From Chloroflexota bacterium (GTDB lineage Bacteria > Chloroflexota > Anaerolineae > Promineifilales > Promineifilaceae), in NCBI GenBank assembly GCA_024640485.1, contig JAHEEY010000084.1:1-12874 (forward strand): a DNA stretch of 12,874 bases, read 5' to 3'. Shown here one piece after another: positions 1 to 7,518 of the stretch. The translations under genes were made by a program, and so were the position numbers. The first letter of the stretch is position 1, and each line of letters begins with the position of its first letter. The notes beneath the pieces are model-generated. The model saw only the letters and a list, made by a program, of their open reading frames with translations. It searched no databases and had not been told where the DNA came from.

Positions 1-669
1 AAACACGGTGGAGCTCAACAGGGTGCCGCCTAGAAGGATGATGATCGGCAGGCCCACCGTGAAAAACAGCGACCCGGCAAAGGTGAGCACACTGGCGGCC
101 AAGGTGGTCCGCATCAGAGTGGAACAAAACATGCCATACAGGGCGAAGGTGACTGCTGACACCATAATCAGCAGTTGTGAGACCAACAGTTCTACGGGCG
201 AGATGCCTCCCAGCAAAAACGCGATGCTCAGCAGCGGGATAGAGGCAACGATCAGCAGCAGCACGTAGCTGAGCGCCGATATCAGCTTACCCAGTACAAA
301 GGAGCTGGCCGGCAGCAGCGTGGTCCGCAGGAGATCGTAGGTCTGCCGCTCCTTTTCGCCGCTGATGGCGCCGGCAGTAAAGGCGGGGCCAATGAAGATC
401 ACCAGGATCACCTGCATGCTCAGTACCGCGGCGAAGACAAATTTGCCCGCCAGCTGCTGTTCCGGGCCGTAGCCGCCGCTGGAGGAGGCGAATCCCAAAT
501 ACACCAGCGATATCAAGCCGCTCATCACCAGCAGAAAGCTGGTCAGGACCACAAACGCCCGCCGGCCGCGCATCCGGCTGCGCAGTTCCTTGATGGCCAC
601 GGGATTTCCTGTAATCGCGCTCCAGCGCGTTCGTTTCCCTTTGGGGGAGCTGGCTGCTGCTTCACTCAT
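1..669 (-). CDS. ABC-2 type transporter permease, C-terminal part missing (runs off window)
   Basis: The minus-strand frame is open from an ATG at 669 to the window edge (223 codons, no stop), so the C-terminus lies outside. The start MSEAAASSPKGK is preceded by AGGTGAG in the tail of the upstream permease gene, 4 bases away, which suggests coupled translation. A short cytoplasmic N-terminus (residues 1-38, containing NPVAIKELRSRMRGRRAF) leads into a first membrane helix at about 39-60. More helices follow at about 78-98, 130-155, 160-182 and 195-220. The cytoplasmic motif GAISGEKERQTYDLLRTT (about 102-119) matches the conserved loop of ABC-2 permeases (GEKE..T...LL..P). The family moves substrates outward, powered by a partner ATPase, here the product of 1465-2418. 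The substrate is unknown. It is the second permease of the cluster and probably pairs with the product of 674-1468. Confidence 0.9.
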   Translation of the reverse strand, partial: MSEAAASSPKGKRTRWSAITGNPVAIKELRSRMRGRRAFVVLTSFLLVMSGLISLVYLGFASSSGGYGPEQQLAGKFVFAAVLSMQVILVIFIGPAFTAGAISGEKERQTYDLLRTTLLPASSFVLGKLISALSYVLLLIVASIPLLSIAFLLGGISPVELLVSQLLIMVSAVTFALYGMFCSTLMRTTLAASVLTFAGSLFFTVGLPIIILLGGTLLSSTVF

Positions 670-673
670 AGAC

Positions 674-1468
674 TCACCTATCGGCTCTTTGTATCAGGGT
701 AAGCCACAACCCGATGATAATCAAGGTATATACAACGACCGGTCCGGCGGTACCCGCGATCGGTATCGCCGTGTCCTGGCCTAACAGGCTGGTCAAGCCC
801 ATCCACAAGCTGCTGCTGTTGAACAGCCTCAGCATGATCACCGCGCCGTAGCTGGCTACCAAAGAGATGGTTGCCGAGCGGACGGCCGTGGAGATGACCA
901 TGCCGGCCAGGGCGGCAAAGAATATCTCCAGCCAGGGGCGGGCCACGGTCATAATTCCCAGCAGCGGCCCCCAAATCGCCATCGACCCGCCGGCCACGCT
1001 GACGCTGCAGGCGATGATCAAGCCCTGCAGCAGGCTGAGCAAAAACAAGACCGGCCAAATCCGAAGCCTGGCCAGCGCCCCCAGCAGCTTGGCGATCAAT
1101 ATCGACGAAGTCGGCTGCGGAATTACTCTGAGAATATCCCAACTTCCCTGGTCGATTTCCAGGCTGATGGCCGGCGCGGTCAGCGATGGTACCATCATGG
1201 AGCCGTACAGCGACAGGGCGCTGCCCAGCATATTGGGTATACAAATAAAGCAGTAAAACGCCGTCATGGCGTCGTCGCCGGAAAACAATGCCGGGTTGCT
1301 GAAGCCGGTGCAAAGGCCCAGGACCAGCGCCCCCAAGATCACAAAAGGGGAGAAGCGGCTGAGATTGTCATAGAACGGATTCGGTTTGCCCCAGACCCCT
1401 TTTTCTCGAAGGTAAATAGGGTTGTGCCGGATCTGTCCCAACCAGCGCCACTGGTCCAGCAGTCTCAA
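674..1468 (-). CDS. ABC-2 type transporter permease
   Basis: This encodes 264 residues with six or seven hydrophobic stretches (about 41-62, 69-100, 137-160, 164-195, 198-215 and 242-260), with no signal peptide and no nucleotide-binding motif. The loop EIDQGSWDILRVIPQPTSS (about 103-121) resembles the ABC-2 permease signature in which an acidic residue and a G[TS]-x-[ED]-x-L segment precede the next helix. The start is TTG at 1468, overlapping the TGA of the ATPase gene (shared TTGA). It is supported by AAGGGA about 8 bases upstream, inside the ATPase coding region. Overlap on one side and a 4-base gap on the other mean it is almost certainly co-translated with the ATPase and the second permease. 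It would form half of a heterodimeric membrane channel. The substrate cannot be inferred. Confidence 0.85.
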   Translation of the reverse strand: MRLLDQWRWLGQIRHNPIYLREKGVWGKPNPFYDNLSRFSPFVILGALVLGLCTGFSNPALFSGDDAMTAFYCFICIPNMLGSALSLYGSMMVPSLTAPAISLEIDQGSWDILRVIPQPTSSILIAKLLGALARLRIWPVLFLLSLLQGLIIACSVSVAGGSMAIWGPLLGIMTVARPWLEIFFAALAGMVISTAVRSATISLVASYGAVIMLRLFNSSSLWMGLTSLLGQDTAIPIAGTAGPVVVYTLIIIGLWLTLIQRADR

Positions 1469-2418
1469 TGAACGATTCCCTTGGTCACCTGCATGAATAC
1501 ATCTTCAAGGTCACCGGTCTCTTCCTTAAAAGAGATGATCGGAAATCCTTGAGCAACCAGCCGGCCCAGCAGCTGTGCCAGCTGCTCATCGCTGCCGGAG
1601 AAATCCAGCCGGATGCTGTTGGCCGGCATATCGGCATCAAGTTTGGTGTCAATTCCGGCGACATGCTCCTGCTGCAGCACAAATTCCTGCAGCGGGGCGG
1701 TATCTCCCAGCAGCTGAACCTGGATCAGCCGGTGAGCGCGCAGCTGTTTGCGCATTTCAGACAAATTGCCGTGGGCGATCAGCCTGCCGGCCTCGATGAT
1801 GCCGATGCTGGTACAGACGTCGGCAACTTCTGACAAGATGTGGGATGAGAAGAAAATCGTTTTGCCCATATCTTTCAGCTCTCGCAGCAGCTCGCGGATT
1901 TCAATGCGAGCCCGGGGGTCCAGGCCGCTGGCCGGCTCGTCCAGGATCAGCACCTGCGGATCGTGAGCCAGGGTTCGGGCCAGACAAAGCCGCTGCTTCA
2001 TCCCCCGGCTCAAGCTTTCCACCATCTCGTCTTTTTTATGGCCCAAATCCACCAAAGAGAGCAGGTCGCCAACCATGCCGTTGCGGGAAGATGGCGGTAT
2101 CTCATAGCAGGCGGCAAAGAAATCTAAGTATTCCCACACCTTCATGTCATCGTAGACACCGAAGAAGTCGGGCATGTAGCCGATGGCGCGGCGGACACCT
2201 CGGGGATCGTCAGCCACAGAGTGGCCGGCGACCCACGCTTTGCCGCTGGTAGGCTTCAGCAGCGTGGTCAAAATGCGCATCGTGGTGGTCTTGCCGGCGC
2301 CGTTCGGGCCGATGAAACCGAATACCGCCCCTTCTTCGATGGTGAGGTCCAACTCCTCCAGGGCGGTCAGGGAGCCGTACTTTTTTGTTAATCCTTGGAT
2401 TTCAATGATGTTGCTCAT
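1465..2418 (-). CDS. ABC transporter ATP-binding protein (CcmA/NatA-like exporter ATPase)
   Basis: This 317-residue cytoplasmic ATPase would energise the two permeases encoded next to it. Walker A is GPNGAGKTT (37-45), the ABC signature is LSRGMKQR (136-143), Walker B is VLILDEP (about 156-162), the D-loop is SGLDPRA (164-170) and the switch histidine is SSHILSE (H193). The Q-loop position reads IGYMPDFFGVYDD (79-91), so the usual glutamine is replaced by aspartate. A C-terminal extension of about 100 residues ends in LEDVFMQVTKG, typical of the ABC-2 exporter subfamily (LEDVF). The start is ATG at 2418 with GGGTGA just upstream. The gene follows the large exported protein by 70 bases and overlaps the first permease by 4 bases. 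All ATPase motifs are intact, so it should be active. Confidence 0.95.
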   Translation of the reverse strand: MSNIIEIQGLTKKYGSLTALEELDLTIEEGAVFGFIGPNGAGKTTTMRILTTLLKPTSGKAWVAGHSVADDPRGVRRAIGYMPDFFGVYDDMKVWEYLDFFAACYEIPPSSRNGMVGDLLSLVDLGHKKDEMVESLSRGMKQRLCLARTLAHDPQVLILDEPASGLDPRARIEIRELLRELKDMGKTIFFSSHILSEVADVCTSIGIIEAGRLIAHGNLSEMRKQLRAHRLIQVQLLGDTAPLQEFVLQQEHVAGIDTKLDADMPANSIRLDFSGSDEQLAQLLGRLVAQGFPIISFKEETGDLEDVFMQVTKGIVH

Positions 2419-2488
2419 AAGTCACCCGCTGTTCAAACTGAAAAATCGGTGCCAGGCTGCTTGCTTGCCCCGGCTGGACGGCTGCCGT

Positions 2489-4975
2489 CTACGGCAAGCT
2501 GCCGGTATAGATAGGGTAGATCTCCCTGATCTCGACCCCGTATCCCAGGTTATCTTCAACTCGCAGCCGGATGGCATGGTTGAGCCCCAGGTATCGTTCC
2601 GGATTTCGTATCTCTGTCACGCCCCAATTGGCGTCTTCCAACTGTTCCCACAGCTCTGTGTCCCAATTCCAGGCCATCACCTTCGGCGGCGCCGGTTGGG
2701 GAGAGGCTTCTATTTGGGGTTCCAGGGAAACGGCCATGCTGCTGATTCTGATTTCCTGCAGGGATGGCCACGGTTTGTATTCAAAGGCTGCCCAACCACC
2801 CTGCAGATACAGGTTACTGATAGAAGCTTGATAAGTGCCGTTTTCCGCTACATTGGTCCAATCCAACAGGGTAATCGGAATGGAGATATCGCTGCCGCTG
2901 AGTAGCTGTTGGGTCAAGGGCGCCTCTAGGAAGTAGAGGGTACTGTTTACCGCCCTAAACTCATCGCCGCTGAGGTCAAGTTCAAGTTGAGGCTGATCGG
3001 TCCAGGCCACCAGGGTGACGGTGTGTTGGGCAGCCTGCTCCGTGCCGCTGCCCATGCCGCGGGGGCCCATGCCGCCGTCGCTCTCCAACGCCTGCAGCAG
3101 CTGCCACCTGGGATACGCCTCCCGATCGTTGTAATAGTCCGCGGTGCCCAGCAGCGTTTCCGCATGGTAAGAGAGGGGGGCTCCGTAGGTGGGGCCGGGC
3201 ATGTAGATAGGGCCGACGCTGACTGCTGACCCTGTCCCGACGGTGCTGCCGGCGCCTACCACCTCACGGCGTGAGACGCTCTCTCCCGGCCCCAGTGCGC
3301 CGATGGCGATGATGTCGGAACCGAAGAGCAGCGCGGCATCTTCTAGCGTCAGGCTGCTGTTGTTCTGGATGTCAGCGGTGAGCACCACATCCGCACCGCT
3401 GGCGCTGAGGGTGGCCTTCACCGTTACCGGGATGTTTGCCTGGTAGCTTTCGGCGACAAATGTCTCCATGCCGCTGACATCGACACGGACACCCGACATG
3501 GTCAGCTGGCGGCCTCGGCTGATGGCGTCAATCGTGCCGTTGCCGCTCATCTGCCCATATCCCTGTTCAAAGGGGTGGGCCAGGGTGTTTCCGGGGAAGT
3601 TCAAATCGAAGCGCTGCCGCTTAGGGGAATACAGCCCCACCAGGCTCTGCACTTTCAGCTGTTCCGCGCCTATCTCCCCATAGCTGACCGAAATCTGGTT
3701 GATGATGGTGTTGTTGCCTTTCAGCTGGAATCCGGTGAAATAGGCGGCCACGCTGAAAATGAGCACCAGCGCCGGTACGGTCACCCAGGCCAGCTGCCGC
3801 CGGTTCATGCGCTTGAGCACCAAGTAGTTGACCGGGCCGATGGCGATCACATAGACCAGCAGGAATAGAATCAGTTGGAAGGCTGAGGGCATCGCCAGCG
3901 AAGGCAGGCTGGTGACCGCTTCGGAGGCGGCGTACCCGTTGACAATGGGGCTGGCCCATACCGGCAGCGTTGGGATTCGCCCGACGACTTCCAGCCACAG
4001 CGCCTCGCTGCCGTCCCAATCCAGCAGCGGCGCCAGCGTGGGGTCCAGCGCCAGGAAATAGACACTGCCCCGGCCGAACGGCTGCCGCGCCAGCAGCGGC
4101 ATCCCGTCTTGATGGACGAGCAGTTCTCCGGCGCGGAGGCTGCTGTTGGTCAATAAATAGGGGCCAGAGTCTCTGAAGGGGACGCCGGCGAATTCACTCA
4201 ATGCCGGCAGGTCAGCCACCGGTTCGGTGCCGTCCACGGCAACCGGCAGCAGCGCAGCCAGTCCCGCGTTTGTCTTCTGCCATCCAGGGCCGCCGGTTAC
4301 CACCAACTGACCACCCAAACTGAGCCACCCTTTCATGGCGTCCAGCTGTCCAGCGGTCAGCTGGCTGCTGTCGATGTCGTTGAATACCACTACATCCAAC
4401 GCGTCCCAGGCGGCAGCCAGGTCGGGCAGGTCGTCTACCCGAAGAAAGGCCACGGACGCATCCGTCCGGCTGCCAACCACTCCTTCCAGGAACGAAAACT
4501 CCCCTGGCTCGGGGCTGACGATGCCATAAAGCAGCTGATTAGCGGCCACTGCACTCAGGCGGTCGCTGGTCGCCTGGGCGACCGGCTGGCCGTCCTCACT
4601 CAGCAGTTCCACCTCCAGGGCACTGGAGAAGCCTGGCAGATGGACATAGAGCCGGATCTGCTTGTTCGACTGGGTTGGCAGCTCCACCATCGCGTTGTAG
4701 ACCAGCCGGTCTGTCTGCGAGTTCTCGTTCAAGGTGATGCGCAGTTCTCCGCTGACCGCCGGGCCGCTGTTGGCGACATTGATTTTCACCGGCACTCCAT
4801 ATTCGGACTTGTAAAAGCCGTCATAACCGGCGGAGACGCCCAGCGTAATACCGTCGTCTGCCTGCTGCTGGGCGGCAAGCGGCGCCGGCAAAATCCACAG
4901 CCAGCCGCTGATCAGGAGTAGAAGGAACAATGATTTCTTGTCGATTCGAAGTAGGCTCATGTTTAATCTACGCAT
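2489..4975 (-). CDS. Large exported/membrane-anchored protein linked to ABC-2 exporter
   Basis: From an ATG at 4975 this encodes about 828 residues. The N-terminus is a clear signal sequence: basic MRRLNMSLLRIDKK, then a hydrophobic core and PAPLAAQQQ as a likely cleavage site near residue 35. It is followed by an immunoglobulin-like beta region (about 40-130) and a segment resembling a class-I glutamine-amidotransferase-like fold (about 185-250, with WDALDVVVFND and WLSLGGQLVVTGGPGW). Two membrane helices come mid-protein, at about 368-388 (ending in the GPVNYLVLKR turn) and about 397-416. A second exported domain of about 410 residues follows, including a Gly/Met-rich patch (GGMGPRGMGSGT). 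No catalytic triad is evident. Proteins of this build are often encoded beside ABC-2 exporters, loosely recalling GldG-type partners. Its role as substrate-capturing or periplasmic partner is inference. No start has a good ribosome site; ATG at 4960 and TTG at 5023 are alternatives. Confidence 0.75.
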   Translation of the reverse strand: MRRLNMSLLRIDKKSLFLLLLISGWLWILPAPLAAQQQADDGITLGVSAGYDGFYKSEYGVPVKINVANSGPAVSGELRITLNENSQTDRLVYNAMVELPTQSNKQIRLYVHLPGFSSALEVELLSEDGQPVAQATSDRLSAVAANQLLYGIVSPEPGEFSFLEGVVGSRTDASVAFLRVDDLPDLAAAWDALDVVVFNDIDSSQLTAGQLDAMKGWLSLGGQLVVTGGPGWQKTNAGLAALLPVAVDGTEPVADLPALSEFAGVPFRDSGPYLLTNSSLRAGELLVHQDGMPLLARQPFGRGSVYFLALDPTLAPLLDWDGSEALWLEVVGRIPTLPVWASPIVNGYAASEAVTSLPSLAMPSAFQLILFLLVYVIAIGPVNYLVLKRMNRRQLAWVTVPALVLIFSVAAYFTGFQLKGNNTIINQISVSYGEIGAEQLKVQSLVGLYSPKRQRFDLNFPGNTLAHPFEQGYGQMSGNGTIDAISRGRQLTMSGVRVDVSGMETFVAESYQANIPVTVKATLSASGADVVLTADIQNNSSLTLEDAALLFGSDIIAIGALGPGESVSRREVVGAGSTVGTGSAVSVGPIYMPGPTYGAPLSYHAETLLGTADYYNDREAYPRWQLLQALESDGGMGPRGMGSGTEQAAQHTVTLVAWTDQPQLELDLSGDEFRAVNSTLYFLEAPLTQQLLSGSDISIPITLLDWTNVAENGTYQASISNLYLQGGWAAFEYKPWPSLQEIRISSMAVSLEPQIEASPQPAPPKVMAWNWDTELWEQLEDANWGVTEIRNPERYLGLNHAIRLRVEDNLGYGVEIREIYPIYTGSLP

Positions 4976-5043
4976 TATGGAGTGAAAAGGTTCCGCCAGA
5001 CAGAAAGTTGATTGGCAAGACAAGCCGCCGAGACTCCGGACGG

Positions 5044-5328
5044 CTATCTGAATTCGATGCCGTATTCATCGATGGGCACGTCGGGGCGAGTCTGCTCGAT
5101 CCAGGCGACCGCCCGTTCCAACAGCCCGTGAAGGTAGCCGGCATCATTACCCACGGTGACCATGCCGATCACTGCGGTCTGCCACACATCGTGACAGTCG
5201 ACTTCGGCAGCCGCCAGGTTGAACTGTTTCGGCAGCCGGGCCAGAATCGATTTCAAGATGCGGCGCTTGTCCTTGAGCGATTGGGCCGAACTGAGGTCCA
5301 GCTTGACCACACAGGAAGCGATAATCAT
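5044..5328 (-). CDS. DUF503 (YlxP-like) family protein
   Basis: This 94-residue protein matches the DUF503/YlxP family over its whole length. It starts with a short beta strand (MIIASCVVKLDL), then the family hallmark SLKDKRRILKSILARL (17-32), then AAAEVDCHDVWQTAVIG (about 39-55; family pattern AEVD..D.WQ.A..G). It ends with a helix and DEYGIEF. No signal peptide or membrane segment is present. The molecular function of the family is not established; in Firmicutes it lies near translation genes (the infB-rbfA region), which suggests a ribosome or RNA link. Here it sits 68 bases upstream of the large exported protein and could be the first gene of the minus-strand operon. It reads away from the divergent promoter region at about 5411-5445. 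Confidence 0.88.
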   Translation of the reverse strand: MIIASCVVKLDLSSAQSLKDKRRILKSILARLPKQFNLAAAEVDCHDVWQTAVIGMVTVGNDAGYLHGLLERAVAWIEQTRPDVPIDEYGIEFR

Positions 5329-5417
5329 GAGTACAATTGTCTACCAACTGTGCCAGCGCGCAACCGAAAGCGGATATGGTCGGGGCGGCGACAGTAACCA
5401 ACGGCCCCTGAGAGTTT

Positions 5418-5443
5418 TATAATAACTGTACGTATAGTATAAA
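5418..5443. promoter_or_regulatory. AT-rich divergent promoter region with near-palindrome
   Basis: The 161-base gap between the DUF503 gene (minus) and the DUF4230 gene (plus) holds a perfect -10 box TATAAT at 5418-5423 on the plus strand, with further -10-like TATAGT (5433-5438) and TATAAA (5438-5443). No good -35 lies at the right distance (TAACCA at 5395-5400 matches three of six). The 14-base ACTGTACGTATAGT (5425-5438) is palindromic except for one G/T pair and could be an operator. The region probably drives the plus-strand gene and perhaps the minus-strand operon. Start points are not resolvable by eye. Confidence 0.4.
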
Positions 5444-5489
5444 AGATGAAGCGGCAGGCTTGTTGGATTGGCGGCTGTAAGGAAATATT

Positions 5490-6212
5490 ATGTTACGAAA
5501 AGCGGCGTATCTCTTCTTGATACTGTTCTTTGTTTTGAGCTCAATCTTGGTCTATACCGTGATTTCCGGGGTCAACAAGGCTGACAAAGCGGTGGTTCAG
5601 CCGATTGGCGAGCTGGTGCGGCAGTTGATCGTCCCGGTCACCCCGGTGATCCTGCCCAATGCTACCACCATCGTCCGTCAGATCTCCGATCTTTCCCGGC
5701 TGGAGACCGCCTCTATTGAGCTGGAAAAGGTGATCACTGCCGAGCGAAATTCAGACCTGTGGTGGGGCGCGCTGGGCGAGACGATGGTCTTCGTGGCCCA
5801 CGGCAAAGTCGTTGCCGGGGTCGACTTCGCCCAAATGAGCGATGACGATCTGCGGGTGGCTGATCCTGAGACAGTCTGGATTCATCTGCCCCAGGCGATC
5901 CTTTTCGATGATCTGCCGGCATTGGATAACGAGAAATCGTTCGTTGCCGATCGGGACACAGGGCTGTTGACCAGGGCTGATCCTGAGCTGGAGACCAATG
6001 TGCGCCGCAATGCTGAAGAGGCCATCAAAGAGGAAGCGCTGAGCAGCGGGGTGTTGGAGCGGGCCGACATGAATGCCCGGCAGTATATGTTGGAATTCCT
6101 CGGCAGCCTGGGATTTACCAACGTGGAATTCTACGATGAGACACCCCCGGTGCCCCCCGCCTTTGAGCAGCCGATTCCCAAAGGGTTCGTGGTCACTCCT
6201 GTCGCACCCTAG
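5490..6212 (+). CDS. DUF4230 domain membrane-anchored protein
   Basis: This encodes 240 residues from an ATG at 5490, with TAAGGA six bases upstream, a good ribosome site that fixes the start. Residues 5-27 form one hydrophobic helix after MLRK, so the protein is anchored in the membrane with the rest outside. The body matches DUF4230: a strand region with ETASIELEKVITAE (about 72-85), then WGALGETMVFVAHGKVVAGVDFAQM (about 93-117, an aromatic/glycine stretch leading to V.AGVDL), and VWIHLPQAILFDD (about 129-141), matching the family's V.LP...I. The C-terminal third is helical and charged, ending in a proline-rich tail. The function of DUF4230 is unknown. The gene stands alone on its strand and ends in the terminator at 6241-6283. 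Confidence 0.8.
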   Translation: MLRKAAYLFLILFFVLSSILVYTVISGVNKADKAVVQPIGELVRQLIVPVTPVILPNATTIVRQISDLSRLETASIELEKVITAERNSDLWWGALGETMVFVAHGKVVAGVDFAQMSDDDLRVADPETVWIHLPQAILFDDLPALDNEKSFVADRDTGLLTRADPELETNVRRNAEEAIKEEALSSGVLERADMNARQYMLEFLGSLGFTNVEFYDETPPVPPAFEQPIPKGFVVTPVAP

Positions 6213-6240
6213 TTCGATCTGCCAAACAATAGAGATGAAA

Positions 6241-6283
6241 AGAGCCGGTGCCTTCACGCCGAACGTGTGATGGCACCGGCTCT
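6241..6283. terminator. Hairpin terminator between convergent genes
   Basis: A perfect 12-bp inverted repeat, AGAGCCGGTGCC (6241-6252) with GGCACCGGCTCT (6272-6283), continues after one T/T mismatch as TCAC/GTGA around a 9-base loop. On the minus strand the stem runs into TTTT, so it fits best as terminator of the flavin-reductase gene. On the plus strand the tail is CTTGATCTTG, weaker, but the hairpin lies 29 bases past the DUF4230 stop. It is probably bidirectional. Confidence 0.8.
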
Positions 6284-6349
6284 CTTGATCTTGAAAACTG
6301 TGTACAGGCGCGGATTTGGTTCTATCGCCTAAGCTGGAAAACGGATGCC

Positions 6350-6841
6350 CTAACCGGCATAGCTCCATCCCAGGTCGGGCAGTGTCAGTGTGTCACTGAC
6401 CTCGCCCTCTTTCAGGATGGCGGCATTGACCGCTTCGCCGACCACGATGACATGATCACCGCCGACATCGACGATCTCTTTCACCCGGCATTCCACGTAT
6501 GCGGCAGCGCCATCTACGATTGGGCATCCCGTCTCTGGGCCGGTGGTGAACCCGGCCCCGGCCATCTTCTCCGGATTTCGGGCCCGTCCTTTGGAGAACA
6601 GCAGCATGGCATCCTGGTCTTCCCGGTTAAAGATGTTGAGTGCAAATACGCGTCCCGCTTCAATGACGCCATGCGTGTACGCTTTCTTCGCCAATCCCAA
6701 CGCAATCAGACGGGGGCTGAAGGAAACCTGCATTACCCAGTTCGCCACCATGGCGTTGAGGTCATCCCCGTTCTTTGAGCTGATACTGTAGAACCCGTAT
6801 GGCATTCGTTGTAGGGCATCTTTGATAGGATCATCAGACAT
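6350..6841 (-). CDS. Flavin reductase-like (FMN-binding split barrel) protein
   Basis: This 163-residue cytoplasmic protein is of the flavin reductase-like family, which binds FMN in a split beta-barrel and passes electrons from NAD(P)H to flavin or a partner protein. Visible family features are YGFYSISSKNGDDLNAMVANW (about 15-35, with N29 at the family's conserved Asn position), QVSFSPRLIALGL (38-50, usually S..P..v.v.l), VFALNIF (about 65-71), and the late strand pair with AYVECRVKEIVDVGGDHVIVVGE (about 114-136), where GDH aligns with the typical GDH.i..G.V motif. The length suits the single-domain, rubredoxin-reductase-like subgroup. The start is ATG at 6841 with AGGAG 11 bases upstream. 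It is a lone gene with its own terminator at 6241-6283, and no partner flavodiiron or monooxygenase gene is nearby, so its electron acceptor is unknown. Confidence 0.88.
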   Translation of the reverse strand: MSDDPIKDALQRMPYGFYSISSKNGDDLNAMVANWVMQVSFSPRLIALGLAKKAYTHGVIEAGRVFALNIFNREDQDAMLLFSKGRARNPEKMAGAGFTTGPETGCPIVDGAAAYVECRVKEIVDVGGDHVIVVGEAVNAAILKEGEVSDTLTLPDLGWSYAG

Positions 6842-7068
6842 AATAATTCATTCTCCTGAGAAAAGCTGTGCGCAACTGCTTCTGAGGCCTGGAGTCGGCC
6901 TTTCGAGAACTCCGTGGAAGCATAAGTTGGTGTGGATAAATATTGAGCAGACGATGTTGACGGCCCCGATACTCGTTTTTCTGTTCCTGAAGACCACCGA
7001 GATGACGCAGTCCAAAGATGGGGGTCGGGTGGCTGAACTCATTCTATCATAGGATAATATCGCTCACC

Positions 7069-7497
7069 ATGATCCGCATACCTTCGCGCATACCGGGTTT
7101 AAGAAAAGTGACACTCTTGACGCTATTGCTGGCGCTCTTCTGGATCAGCCTTGAAGGAGCCCTCTGGCGTGAGGCGCTGCTGGCAGCCTTGTTCAGCCTG
7201 GTACTCATCGGTAGATTCTGGCAGCGCCCCGGAGAAGACAGAGTGTTCCAACGGGCCGGCGGCTGGCTGGCTGCGGCGGCGCTGTCCGGCATGGCGCTGG
7301 GGGCCGTCAGCGCCAGCCTGCTGCTGCTGATGATGAGCATCAAAACCGGACTCCATGCCCATGGGCCGGAGTTTTCCCCGGCGGAGGTGGCTTGGGCCCT
7401 CCGGCAGCCGCCCTATTGGACAACTGCCGGGCTCTGTTTCGGTTTAGGGGTGGGGATGTTGAGTCTGGCGATCGTGAGACGCCGCCGCAGGCGCTAG
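7069..7497 (+). CDS. Small membrane protein of unknown function, four predicted helices
   Basis: I do not recognise this protein. From ATG 7069 it has 142 residues and is very hydrophobic. Helices are predicted at about 14-33 (VTLLTLLLALFWISLEGALW), 36-52, 66-92 (GGWLAAAALSGMALGAVSAS and following) and 118-136. A polar loop lies between helices 3 and 4 (HAHGPEFSPAEVAWALRQPP), and the tail is strongly basic (RRRRRR), so the C-terminus is likely cytoplasmic. The frame is open back to 7018, but ATG 7069 is preferred because upstream residues are polar and unlike a membrane protein. AGGA lies 14 bases upstream, a weak ribosome site. GATAAT at 7053-7058 could be a -10 box giving an almost leaderless mRNA. 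The 227-base gap before it (to the divergent flavin-reductase gene) shows no other gene. It converges on the translin-family gene 21 bases away. Confidence 0.65.
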   Translation: MIRIPSRIPGLRKVTLLTLLLALFWISLEGALWREALLAALFSLVLIGRFWQRPGEDRVFQRAGGWLAAAALSGMALGAVSASLLLLMMSIKTGLHAHGPEFSPAEVAWALRQPPYWTTAGLCFGLGVGMLSLAIVRRRRRR

Positions 7498-7518
7498 CTG
7501 TCCACCGGGAGCTTCTGA

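Noticed and set aside
678..1313. Minus-strand frame of 211 codons inside the first permease gene
   Set aside because: It is the +1-type shadow of the permease frame; its product is rich in Arg, Gly and Gln with no hydrophobic helices, whereas the permease frame shows clear ABC-2 features.
2483..2496. Palindrome TGCCGT-CT-ACGGCA at the stop codon of the large exported protein gene
   Set aside because: The stem is short with a 2-base centre and no T-run directly after it in the reading direction, and the downstream ATPase gene is probably in the same operon.
2183..2905. Long plus-strand open frame of 240 codons
   Set aside because: It lies across the 5' end of the ABC ATPase gene and the 3' end of the large exported protein gene on the opposite strand, has no family motifs, and both minus-strand genes are certain or likely.
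5751..6368. Minus-strand frame of 205 codons opposite the DUF4230 gene
   Set aside because: It overlaps the DUF4230 gene with its good ribosome site, runs through the terminator hairpin at 6241-6283, and its product shows no domain.
6885..6901. Small hairpin AGGCC-loop-GGCCT followed by TTTC upstream of the flavin-reductase gene
   Set aside because: A 5-bp stem with a short T-run is expected by chance in GC-rich DNA, and it lies upstream, not downstream, of a gene in either direction that would need it.
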